A stretch of 14,577 bases of DNA from Comamonadaceae bacterium. GTDB taxonomy: Bacteria; Pseudomonadota; Gammaproteobacteria; Burkholderiales; Burkholderiaceae_C. Positions within the stretch are counted from its first letter, which is position 1. The number at the start of each line of letters is the position of its first letter. The notes beneath the pieces were generated by a model. The model did not search any database, had not been told where the DNA came from, and worked only from the letters and a program-made list of their open reading frames with translations. Positions 7,843 through 14,518 of this stretch are shown here, in pieces. Where the stretch lies: the NCBI GenBank assembly GCA_947371775.1, contig CANBQX010000037.1, positions 1 through 14,577 on the forward strand, in the 5' to 3' direction. A program made the translations under genes and the position numbers.

Positions 7843-8649
7843 TCACGCCAGCGTCGGGTAGCCCACGGTTTGGGCGAACTGGCGCATTGCTACACAGCGT
7901 TGGTAGACGGCAGGGCTGGGCGTTTCAAACCCGACAATGCCCAGCGCCTGCAAAGTGGGCACAGCCTCATCGCTGGCCAACACTGAACGCAGCGCCGCTT
8001 GCAATATCGCAATGTCAGAGGCCGTTGTGGTGTTGGAGGTGATCAAAGGCAGGCCGGGGTAGGCCGGTGTGGTTCCCACGATGCACAAACCCTCGGTCGC
8101 CTGTGGCGTGTAGCGCCCCAGCGCCGCATAGGTCACGCAATCAATGGACGCCAAATCTGCCAGACCGGCGCGTACCGCTTGCACGGAAGCACTGTGACCC
8201 CCCGTCTCGATTGCGCTGGCAAAGAAGCGGCCCGCCAGTGCCATCGGTGCCGCCCAGGCGCGAAACGCGTTGTAGCCCGATTGCGAGTTCGGCGCATTAA
8301 AGGCCGCCCGCATTCCCCGAAATTCGATGGGCGTCAGGTGGGCATGCTCCTGGCGTGCGACCAGCACGCTGGCGCAGCTGATGCCATCGCATTGCGGTGC
8401 GTCGTACGCAAAACATCCGACGAGCTGCACCTTGCCAGCCAAGTCGTCCGTGAACGGGTAACCGCAGCTTTGGCTGAGCAGCAAATCGCCTTCCAGCCAA
8501 TGGGCGTGGTAGTCCTGCGGCCAGGTCAGGTCTGTCGCCAATCGCGTGATGCCCGCCGCCTGGAGGCGCTGGCGCAGCATGGCCCACAAAGCGCTCACCG
8601 CGTCTTTGTTCGCCAGGTACATCGGCAAAGAAGCCAGACCTTGCGTCAT
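7843..8649 (-). CDS. PhnD/SsuA-like substrate-binding-fold protein without signal peptide
   Basis: This 268-residue protein resembles phosphonate/phosphate-type ABC binding proteins (PhnD-like, periplasmic-binding fold type 2). Recognisable segments are SLPMYLANKDAV near the N-terminus, LLLSQSCGYPF at 57-66, NSQSGYNAFR at 121-130 and GGHSASVQAV at 150-159, positioned as ligand-loop residues in this fold. It starts MTQGLASLPM with no signal peptide or lipobox, so it should stay in the cytoplasm unless the start is wrong, and no ABC permease or ATPase is nearby. The start is well fixed: its ATG overlaps the stop of the upstream desaturase (ATGA, 8646-8649), implying translational coupling. A ligand and function cannot be assigned; a solitary cytoplasmic sensor or carrier is possible. 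The 3' end lies three bases from the convergent nucleosidase gene, with no terminator between. Confidence 0.72.
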   Translation of the reverse strand: MTQGLASLPMYLANKDAVSALWAMLRQRLQAAGITRLATDLTWPQDYHAHWLEGDLLLSQSCGYPFTDDLAGKVQLVGCFAYDAPQCDGISCASVLVARQEHAHLTPIEFRGMRAAFNAPNSQSGYNAFRAWAAPMALAGRFFASAIETGGHSASVQAVRAGLADLASIDCVTYAALGRYTPQATEGLCIVGTTPAYPGLPLITSNTTTASDIAILQAALRSVLASDEAVPTLQALGIVGFETPSPAVYQRCVAMRQFAQTVGYPTLA

Positions 8650-9614
8650 GGCGCAGGCGCGGCGTGCGAAGGGCTGGCAGGGGTCGCGGGACGCGTCTCT
8701 TGGGCCGGGTGGTCGATGGGCTTGAAGGCGTGGCGCACAAAGAGCCCCACATAGCCCGGCACCAGGTAGCCTCCCGTGCCTTGCACATAGGCCTCGCGCT
8801 GCGCCGCATACGCCTGAGGAATGGCGTACCACGGCAGGCCGGGGTGCGCATGGTGCACTGCGTGGTAGTTGTTGTTCAGGTACAAAAGACGCCAGGGCAA
8901 GGCGGCTTCATTGACCACAATGCGGTGCGCCGGCACTTTTGCGGGACGGTGCTCGTACAAGGAGCGCAGCAGTGCCAGACCCAATCCCGGGTAGGCCACC
9001 CCCAGCAAGTAAATCCAAGGCGACATGCCGGTCCAGGCGTGCACCGCCCATAGCATGAGCGCCAGCAAGCCCAGGTGTTGCAGCCAGGTCCAACGCAGGG
9101 CCGGCGTGCGCCAATACGCTGCATTGCGCAGCGGCCAGAGCAGGTGAAACACGGCAAATGCGGGTGTGAGAAAAAACCGTCCCAGCGCCGTACGCTGTGC
9201 CACCAGCAGCGCTCGCATCGGCGCACTGTGCGTCCAATAGTCGGAAGGATCCAGGTAGTTGCTCTCGGGGTCCTGGCCAGGGTAGGTCAGCAACTCGTCT
9301 TTGTGGTGCGCCAAGTGGCTGTCGCGGTAAATGTCAAACGGATACCACACCGCCAGGGGCAAAAGCCCCAGCCAGCGGTTGAGCCAGGCGCGTCGCGTGG
9401 GGTGGTTGTGCACCAGCTCATGCTGCAAGCTCATGTGCCATGCCGCGATCACCGCCAGGGCGGCCAAGGCGCCCCAGGAGCCACCCTGCGCATACCAAGC
9501 CAAGGCTGCCAGCCAACTTCCGTAGACCGCCACGATCAGCAACCAGGTCGGCCATTCAACCCCAAAGCGGCTGGGATCGAGATCGTCGGAACTTGCTTGC
9601 TGCGGGCGGGTCAT
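8646..9614 (-). CDS. Membrane fatty acid desaturase
   Basis: This 322-residue (from the ATG at 9614) integral membrane di-iron enzyme is predicted to introduce a double bond into, or hydroxylate, a lipid acyl chain. The three histidine clusters that bind iron are present: HELVHNH (65-71), HLAHH (100-104) and HAVHH (251-255), with an additional EH at 221-222. Hydrophobic spans flank them at about 22-43, 48-63, 81-93, 180-195 and 200-218. The C-terminus is a polar Pro/Ala-rich tail. A TTG at 9644 would add ten residues (MTHSFSPFIG) but has no better ribosome site; neither start has a strong Shine-Dalgarno sequence. The substrate could be a phospholipid- or CoA-bound fatty acid or another hydrocarbon chain, because this superfamily also includes hydroxylases. 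The gene overlaps the following PhnD-like gene by four bases. Confidence 0.88.
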   Translation of the reverse strand: MTRPQQASSDDLDPSRFGVEWPTWLLIVAVYGSWLAALAWYAQGGSWGALAALAVIAAWHMSLQHELVHNHPTRRAWLNRWLGLLPLAVWYPFDIYRDSHLAHHKDELLTYPGQDPESNYLDPSDYWTHSAPMRALLVAQRTALGRFFLTPAFAVFHLLWPLRNAAYWRTPALRWTWLQHLGLLALMLWAVHAWTGMSPWIYLLGVAYPGLGLALLRSLYEHRPAKVPAHRIVVNEAALPWRLLYLNNNYHAVHHAHPGLPWYAIPQAYAAQREAYVQGTGGYLVPGYVGLFVRHAFKPIDHPAQETRPATPASPSHAAPAP

Positions 9615-9691
9615 GCCAATGAAAGGTGAAAAGGAGTGGGTCAAGCTGTCTCTGGTGCAGAACGCGGCTGGGATCGTAGCACCTGCGGTTT

Positions 9692-9727
9692 GCCAACCAT
9701 TGGCTCACGGTCAATGGCTTGTAAAAT
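9692..9727 (+). promoter_or_regulatory. Candidate sigma-70 promoter with overlapping dyads, upstream of the queE block
   Basis: TTGGCT (9700-9705) and TAAAAT (9722-9727) are separated by 16 bases, a good match to a housekeeping promoter pointing toward queE, with transcription expected to start near 9734. Two inverted repeats overlap it: GCCAA-CCA-TTGGC (9692-9704), which covers the -35 element, and CCATTG-N9-CAATGG (9697-9717), which enters the spacer. Either could be an operator. The rest of 9615-9796 holds no gene I can support. Confidence 0.5.
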
Positions 9728-9796
9728 CTGCCCTGCTTCAGAGGCGGGTTCGGCGCGCTGAGGCCTTTATTTTTCCGGGCCATGTAGAGGACTACC

Positions 9797-9901
9797 ATGT
9801 ACAAAAACCTCGCTGCGACGGCCGTCGCCTCTTCTTCGGCCCTGCACGAATTCCCGGGTAACTTTCAGTGGTGCGCCGCACTGTCGCGGACAGCGCCATG
9901 A
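9797..9901 (+). CDS. Small ORF (34 codons), possible leader peptide coupled to queE
   Basis: The ORF begins MYKNLAATAV and stops with TGA at 9899-9901, overlapping the queE ATG (9898-9900) as ATGA. It has the best ribosome binding site of the block: GAGG at 9787-9790, six bases before the ATG, lying in the loop of a small GTAG/CTAC hairpin (9784-9795). The queE ATG itself has no Shine-Dalgarno sequence. This arrangement suggests that ribosomes load on the small ORF and re-initiate at queE. I do not recognise the peptide. It has a short Ala/Ser-rich middle (residues 6-15), one Trp and one Cys, and no run of regulatory codons. An alternative is that it is a chance ORF and that queE starts at the upstream GTG at 9868. 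Confidence 0.45.
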   Translation: MYKNLAATAVASSSALHEFPGNFQWCAALSRTAP

Positions 9902-10542
9902 GCTACCAGGTCAAAGAAATTTTCTACACCTTGCAAGGCGAGGGCGCCAATGCCGGTCGCCCGGCGGTGTTTTGCCGGTTTGCGGGCTGCAATTTGTGGT
10001 CCGGCCGCGAGCAGGACCGCGCAAGCGCCATTTGCCAGTTTTGCGATACCGATTTTGTGGGCACCGACGGCACCTTGGGCGGTCGCTTTGACACAGCCCA
10101 GGCCTTGGCTGCGCAAATCGCCGCCCTGTGGCCGCAAGGCGATACCAGCCACCGCTTCGTGGTGCTGACGGGTGGCGAACCACTGCTCCAAGTGGACGAC
10201 GCTTTGGTAGACGCTCTGCACGCCCAGGGTTTCAAAATTGCCGTGGAGACCAACGGCAGCCTGGCCGCCCCGGCGGGCATTGACTGGATTTGCGTCAGCC
10301 CCAAGGCCGGCGCGCCCTGGGTGCAGCGCCAGGGCCAGGAGCTCAAGGTCGTGTGGCCGCAGGCAGGCTTTCAGGCCGACGAGTTGCAGGCCATGCAAGC
10401 GCTGCCGTTTGAGCACCACCATTTGCAGCCCCTGGACGATGTCTTTCGCACCCACAACACCGCGGCGTGCATTGCGCTGTGCCTGGCGCAGCCGGTGTGG
10501 AAGCTCAGCCTGCAGACCCACAAAATGACAGGAATCCGATGA
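9898..10542 (+). CDS. queE: 7-carboxy-7-deazaguanine synthase QueE
   Basis: QueE is a radical-SAM enzyme that converts 6-carboxy-tetrahydropterin to 7-carboxy-7-deazaguanine, the ring-contraction step toward preQ0 and queuosine. The 214-residue protein opens with YQVKEIFYTLQGEGANAGRPAVF, which is typical of QueE. The cluster-binding cysteines are Cys31, Cys46 and Cys49, a C-X14-C-X2-C spacing that departs from the standard radical-SAM CX3CX2C and is known from the Burkholderia multivorans enzyme. TGGEPLLQ (91-98) is the SAM-binding GGE motif and VETNGS (116-121) is a conserved strand. The ATG at 9898 fits the family N-terminus; a GTG at 9868 is in frame but would add a non-homologous stretch. 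The ATG overlaps a small upstream ORF, and the stop overlaps queD (ATGA, 10539-10542). QueC and QueF are not in the window. Confidence 0.95.
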   Translation: MSYQVKEIFYTLQGEGANAGRPAVFCRFAGCNLWSGREQDRASAICQFCDTDFVGTDGTLGGRFDTAQALAAQIAALWPQGDTSHRFVVLTGGEPLLQVDDALVDALHAQGFKIAVETNGSLAAPAGIDWICVSPKAGAPWVQRQGQELKVVWPQAGFQADELQAMQALPFEHHHLQPLDDVFRTHNTAACIALCLAQPVWKLSLQTHKMTGIR

Positions 10543-10925
10543 GCACCGCCCCAGCCACTGCGCGCTTTTGCGTCAGCCAAAAGTTCTTTTTTGACGCCGC
10601 CCATACCTTGAAGCGTGACATCGAGCGCGAAGGCAGCTTGCGCGTGCATGGCCACACCTACCATGCCGAAGTCAGCGTCCAAGGCCCGCGCGACCCGGTC
10701 ACCGGCATGGTGGTGGACCTGGGGCTGGTGCGCCAGCAGGTGGAGCAACTGCGCCCCCAGCTGGACCACCGCATGCTCGACGACGTCCCCGGCCTGGGCC
10801 CGGCCACTTTAGAAAACCTGTGTTCCTTCATTTGGCAGGCCCTGGAGCCGCACTTTGCGGGCTTGCAGCGGGTGCGGGTCTGGCGCGACTCGGTGGGTGA
10901 CGGCTGCACCCTGGAGCGCCACTGA
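10539..10925 (+). CDS. queD: QueD/PTPS-family protein lacking the catalytic cysteine
   Basis: By family and position next to queE, this 128-residue protein should be 6-carboxy-tetrahydropterin synthase, making the QueE substrate from dihydroneopterin triphosphate. The zinc ligands are intact: His22 (DAAHTL), His37 and His39 (HGHTY). The Asp-His pair is also intact (Asp76-His77 in LDHRML). However, the cysteine that acts as base in E. coli QueD (Cys27, eleven residues after the first zinc His) is Ser33 here at the same spacing, and the substrate-anchoring Glu110 position holds Asp117. No Cys lies near the HGH motif. It may be a divergent QueD or another pterin enzyme. The ATG is set by overlap with the queE stop, and its own stop overlaps guaD (TGATG, 10923-10927). 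The reading frame is open further upstream, but that would lie inside queE. Confidence 0.8.
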   Translation: MSTAPATARFCVSQKFFFDAAHTLKRDIEREGSLRVHGHTYHAEVSVQGPRDPVTGMVVDLGLVRQQVEQLRPQLDHRMLDDVPGLGPATLENLCSFIWQALEPHFAGLQRVRVWRDSVGDGCTLERH

Positions 10926-12241
10926 TGCAGCGCGCCTACCGCGCCAGCCTGCTCTGGTTTGCCGACCCGACCCAAGGGCCCGAAGGCATCCGTTTTGAAG
11001 AAGACGGCCTGCTGGTGGTCGGTTCTGACGCCCACGGTCAGCAGGTGGTGCAAGCCATCGGCAGTTGGCGCGCCCTGTCGCAGCAGTACAGCCAGCTCGC
11101 GGTGGAACACCTGCCGGGGCGCATCATCGCGCCAGGGTTTGTGGATCTGCACGTGCATTTCCCGCAAACCCATGTCATCGGCTCACCCGCCGCGGGCTTG
11201 CTGCCGTGGCTGGAGAACTACACCTTTCCCGAAGAGCAGCGCTTTGCCGACCCCGCATACGCTGCCGACGCCGCCACGTTTTTTGTGGAGGAGTTGCTGC
11301 GCAACGGGGTGACCACCGCGCTGGCGTTTGCCACCTCGCACAGTGCGTCGGTCGACGCCCTTTTTGCCCAGGCCCAAGCGCGCCACATGCGCTTGATCAC
11401 GGGGCTGTGCCTGATGGACCGCCATGCGCCTGCCGCCTTGCTGAACCAGCCCGGGCCGGGCACCAGCGCTGCCGAGCAAAGCATCATCGCGTCGGAGGCG
11501 CTGATCCACCGCTGGCATGGCCAGGACCGCTTGGGCTACGCCATCACCCCGCGCTTTGCACCCACGTCCACCGACGCCCAGCTGCGCGGCGCGGGCGCCT
11601 TGGCGGCGCGCTACCCCGACGTCTGGATTCAAAGCCATGTGGCCGAAAACAAAGACGAAATCGCTTGGGCCCGTGAGCTGTTTCCGAATTCGTCCAGTTA
11701 CCTCGCCACTTATGCCGACTTCGGCCTGCTGCGCCCGCGCTCGGTCTATGCGCACTGCATCCACTTTGATGACGCCGACCGCGCCCTGATGCGCGAGAGC
11801 GGTGCCGTGGCTGCCATCAGCCCGACCAGCAATTTGTTTTTGGGCAGCGGCTTTTTTGACTATGCGGGTGCTGACCGCGTGGGCTTTGGCTACGGCCTGG
11901 CCAGCGACGTGGGCGGCGGCACCAGCTTCAGCCCCTTTCACACCATGCTGGCGGCCTATTACGTGGGGCGCGAGGGCCATACCAAGACCGGCCTGTCGCT
12001 CACCCCCCGCCAGCTCTGGTGGCAACACACCGCGGGCGCTGCACAGGCCCTGGGTTTGCAGGGCGTGGTGGGCAATCTGCTGCCCGGCTGCGAAGCGGAC
12101 TTCATCGTGCTCAACCCCCAGGCCACACCGCTGCTGGCGCGCAAGACGGCGCTGTGCGGCTCGCTGGACGAACTGCTGTTCTCGCTCATTGTGCTGGGCG
12201 ACGACCGCGTGGTGGAACGCACCGTGATTGCCAAGGCCTGA
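10925..12241 (+). CDS. guaD: Guanine deaminase (amidohydrolase superfamily)
   Basis: The predicted reaction is hydrolytic deamination of guanine to xanthine and ammonia in the cytoplasm. The 438-residue protein has the amidohydrolase metal site: PGFVDLHVHFPQ with His76 and His78, QSHVAEN with His238 and Glu241, YAHC with His277 and another His280, and ASDVGGG with Asp328. The spacing closely parallels human guanine deaminase (His82, His84, His240, His279, Asp330). The segment PWLENYTFPEE at about 94-104 is typical of the family. The ATG overlaps the queD stop by one base, making it the third gene of a tightly coupled block. Xanthine made here would feed xanthine dehydrogenase, whose xdhA lies at the left edge. 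Since it sits with pterin/deazapurine genes, a related substrate such as a pterin cannot be excluded from sequence alone. Confidence 0.9.
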   Translation: MQRAYRASLLWFADPTQGPEGIRFEEDGLLVVGSDAHGQQVVQAIGSWRALSQQYSQLAVEHLPGRIIAPGFVDLHVHFPQTHVIGSPAAGLLPWLENYTFPEEQRFADPAYAADAATFFVEELLRNGVTTALAFATSHSASVDALFAQAQARHMRLITGLCLMDRHAPAALLNQPGPGTSAAEQSIIASEALIHRWHGQDRLGYAITPRFAPTSTDAQLRGAGALAARYPDVWIQSHVAENKDEIAWARELFPNSSSYLATYADFGLLRPRSVYAHCIHFDDADRALMRESGAVAAISPTSNLFLGSGFFDYAGADRVGFGYGLASDVGGGTSFSPFHTMLAAYYVGREGHTKTGLSLTPRQLWWQHTAGAAQALGLQGVVGNLLPGCEADFIVLNPQATPLLARKTALCGSLDELLFSLIVLGDDRVVERTVIAKA

Positions 12242-12296
12242 TGGGCGCGCCCACGCTGCTACGTACAATTCTTCTCGATTACAAGGAACCCACCCC

Positions 12297-12863
12297 ATGA
12301 GCATCAAGAGCGACAAATGGATACGCCGCATGGCCGAATCCACCGGCATGATCGAGCCCTTTGAGCCCGGCCAGGTGCGCCAGGTGGAGGGTCGCAAGAT
12401 CATCTCCTACGGCACCAGCAGCTATGGCTACGACATTCGCTGCGCGCCCGAGTTCAAGGTGTTCACCAACATCCACAGCACCGTGGTCGACCCGAAGAAC
12501 TTTGATGAAAAGAGTTTTGTCGACTTCAACGACGACGTCTGCATCATCCCGCCTAACAGCTTTGCACTGGCGCGCACCATGGAGTACTTCCGCATTCCGC
12601 GCAACGTGTTGACGATTTGCCTGGGCAAATCCACCTATGCGCGCTGCGGCATCATCGTCAACGTCACCCCCTTCGAGCCCGAGTGGGAGGGCTATGTGAC
12701 CTTGGAGTTTTCCAACACCACGCCGCTGCCTGCCAAGATTTACGCGGGCGAGGGCTGTGCCCAGGTGCTGTTTTTTGAGAGCGACGAAGTCTGCGAGACC
12801 AGCTACAAAGACCGCGGTGGCAAATACCAGGGTCAAACCGGCGTGACCCTGCCCAAAACCTGA
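12297..12863 (+). CDS. dcd: dCTP deaminase
   Basis: This enzyme deaminates dCTP to dUTP, the main route to dUMP for dTTP synthesis in many proteobacteria, and acts as a homotrimer. The 188-residue length is typical. Motifs include SYGYDIRCAPEF (42-53), GKSTYARCG (110-118) with Ser112 and Arg116 matching Ser111 and Arg115 of E. coli Dcd, and TLEFSN (135-140) with Glu137 matching the catalytic Glu138. The C-terminal KYQGQTGVTLPK is the lid that closes over the nucleotide. AAGGA at 12283-12287, nine bases before the ATG, fixes the start. The gene follows guaD after a 55-base gap that includes the palindrome GGGCGCGCCC (12243-12252) and a possible TACAAT -10 element (12264-12269) without a good -35. 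It may share the guaD transcript or have its own weak promoter. Confidence 0.95.
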   Translation: MSIKSDKWIRRMAESTGMIEPFEPGQVRQVEGRKIISYGTSSYGYDIRCAPEFKVFTNIHSTVVDPKNFDEKSFVDFNDDVCIIPPNSFALARTMEYFRIPRNVLTICLGKSTYARCGIIVNVTPFEPEWEGYVTLEFSNTTPLPAKIYAGEGCAQVLFFESDEVCETSYKDRGGKYQGQTGVTLPKT

Positions 12864-12875
12864 TATTGCGTGCAT

Positions 12876-12911
12876 CGGGGATAATGTTGTTTGTTCCCCG
12901 CCTTCCGGGGA
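12876..12911 (+). promoter_or_regulatory. Two mutually exclusive hairpins in the dcd-rhlE gap
   Basis: CGGGGA occurs twice (12876-12881 and 12906-12911) around a single TCCCCG (12895-12900). The central arm can pair with either copy, giving a hairpin with a 13-base loop or one with a 5-base loop (CCTTC). No T-run follows, so neither is a standard terminator. The structure could be a switch in the rhlE leader or a processing signal after dcd; the function is inferred only from the pairing. Confidence 0.45.
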
Positions 12912-12929
12912 CGACCTGCTATCGGATGG

Positions 12930-12949
12930 ATAGCAACCATTTTTGCTAT
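12930..12949 (+). promoter_or_regulatory. Hairpin abutting the rhlE start codon
   Basis: ATAGCAA (12930-12936) pairs with TTGCTAT (12943-12949) across a six-base loop, ending two bases before the ATG at 12952. It occupies the position where a Shine-Dalgarno sequence would lie, and none is present. It may control translation of the helicase. It could also be a copy of a dispersed intergenic repeat, since I recall AT-rich elements with AGCTAT-like ends in related genomes, but only one copy is seen here. Confidence 0.4.
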
Positions 12950-12951
12950 GC

Positions 12952-14511
12952 ATGCCCGACTTGACCCCTGAAAACACGCTCCCCACTGCCACTGATTCTT
13001 TGGCCTCCGGCACCGACGCCGGCGTGATGGCCTTCTCCCAATTGCAGCTCTCTGCCCCCTTGGCGCGCGCTGTGGCCGAAATGGGCTACGAGACCATGAC
13101 GCCGATCCAGGCGCAGGCGATTCCCGTGGTGCTCACCGGCAAAGACGTGATGGGCGCCGCCCAAACCGGCACCGGCAAAACCGCCGCTTTCGCACTGCCC
13201 CTGCTGCAGCGCATGCTCAAACACGAAAACGCGTCCACCTCCCCCGCCCGCCATCCGGTGCGCGCGCTGGTGCTCCTGCCGACCCGCGAGTTGGCCGTGC
13301 AGGTGGCAGAACAGGTCAAGCTCTACGGCAAATACACCAACCTGCGCAGCGCGGTGGTGTTTGGCGGCATGGACATGAAGCCCCAGACCCTTGAGCTGAA
13401 AAAAGGCGTGGAAGTCTTGGTGGCCACGCCAGGGCGCCTGCTAGACCATATCGAGGCCAAAAACGCGGTGCTCAACCAAGTGGAGTACGTGGTGCTCGAC
13501 GAGGCCGACCGCATGCTGGACATCGGCTTTTTGCCCGATCTGCAGCGCATCCTGAGCTATTTGCCCAAGCAGCGCACCACGCTGTTGTTCTCGGCGACGT
13601 TCTCGCCCGAGATCAAGCGCCTGGCCGGCAGCTATTTGCAAGACCCGGTCACCATCGAAGTGGCGCGTTCCAACGCCACCGCATCGACTGTGGAGCAGCA
13701 TTTCTACAGCGTGGGCGAAGACGACAAGCGCCGTGCGCTGCACCATGTGCTCACCACGCGCGGCATGAAACAGGCCTTTGTGTTTGTGAATAGCAAGCTC
13801 GGTTGCGCCCGTCTGGCGCGCTCGTTGGAGCGCGAAGGCCTGAAAACTGCGGCCCTGCACGGCGACAAAAGCCAGGACGAGCGCCTCAAAGCATTGGAAT
13901 CCTTCAAGAGCGGCGAAGTCGACTTGCTGGTCTGCACCGACGTGGCAGCACGCGGCCTGGACATCAAGGACGTTCCCGCCGTGTTCAATTTTGATCTGCC
14001 CTTCAACGCCGAAGACTATGTGCACCGCATCGGCCGCACCGGCCGCGCGGGCGCCTCCGGCCTGGCGGTGAGCTTTGTGGGTGGCAAGAACGATGCGCGC
14101 CTGGTGGCCGACATCGAGAAACTGATCAAGGTCAAGATCGAGCTCGAAGCCGTGGAGTTCGACGAGAACCTGCCCGACATCCGCGCCCAAGGCCGCATCA
14201 ACGATGGCCGGCGCATGTACAGCGAAGGCACGCAAGACGACTCCCGTCGCCCCCCGCGTAGCCAAGGCAGTGTGCGCGACGTGGCGCACGAAGGCCAGTT
14301 TGCCCGCCCTGCGCGTGACGAGCGCGCACCCCGGCGCGACTACACCCGGCCCCCCGCAGCGCCGCGCGACCCGTTTTTTGACAAACCGTATGAGCCCAGC
14401 GTGGCGCCCGAAGTGGCACCGTCCTGGGAGTCCGCACCCCGCACCGGTGCGCGTATTTCGGCCAACATCAAGCCCAAACGCCGCGTCGCGGCCTTGTTCA
14501 AGTCAGAGTAA
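12952..14511 (+). CDS. rhlE: DEAD-box ATP-dependent RNA helicase, RhlE-like
   Basis: This ATP-dependent RNA helicase probably acts in RNA decay, ribosome assembly or cold adaptation. All helicase motifs are present in the 519-residue protein: Q motif ending at Gln53, AQTGTGKT (70-77), PTRELA (110-115), TPGR (159-162), DEAD (183-186), SAT (214-216), DVAARGLD (330-337) and HRIGRTGR (358-365). After about residue 400 comes a low-complexity tail rich in Arg, Pro and Asp that ends KPKRRVAALFKSE, usual for RNA-binding tails of this group. The start is uncertain: the ATG at 12952 gives a 25-residue polar extension with no Shine-Dalgarno sequence, and the ATG at 13027 (MAFSQL) would give the shorter classical N-terminus, also without one. 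The 88 bases before it hold three hairpin arms sets, suggesting control at the RNA level. Confidence 0.93.
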   Translation: MPDLTPENTLPTATDSLASGTDAGVMAFSQLQLSAPLARAVAEMGYETMTPIQAQAIPVVLTGKDVMGAAQTGTGKTAAFALPLLQRMLKHENASTSPARHPVRALVLLPTRELAVQVAEQVKLYGKYTNLRSAVVFGGMDMKPQTLELKKGVEVLVATPGRLLDHIEAKNAVLNQVEYVVLDEADRMLDIGFLPDLQRILSYLPKQRTTLLFSATFSPEIKRLAGSYLQDPVTIEVARSNATASTVEQHFYSVGEDDKRRALHHVLTTRGMKQAFVFVNSKLGCARLARSLEREGLKTAALHGDKSQDERLKALESFKSGEVDLLVCTDVAARGLDIKDVPAVFNFDLPFNAEDYVHRIGRTGRAGASGLAVSFVGGKNDARLVADIEKLIKVKIELEAVEFDENLPDIRAQGRINDGRRMYSEGTQDDSRRPPRSQGSVRDVAHEGQFARPARDERAPRRDYTRPPAAPRDPFFDKPYEPSVAPEVAPSWESAPRTGARISANIKPKRRVAALFKSE

Positions 14512-14518
14512 GGGGATC

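Noticed and set aside
9780..9830. Possible preQ1 riboswitch before queE (GAGG...CCTC around an A-rich stretch)
   Set aside because: The spacing and the conserved loop and tail bases of preQ1-I do not match, and I see no preQ1-II or preQ1-III pattern. A covariance-model search would decide.
9613..9861. 82-codon plus-strand frame across the desaturase-queE gap
   Set aside because: It starts inside the desaturase reading frame, crosses the candidate promoter, and shows no family features.
12243..12269. Separate promoter for dcd
   Set aside because: TACAAT is an acceptable -10 but no -35 lies at the right distance, and read-through from guaD is equally likely.
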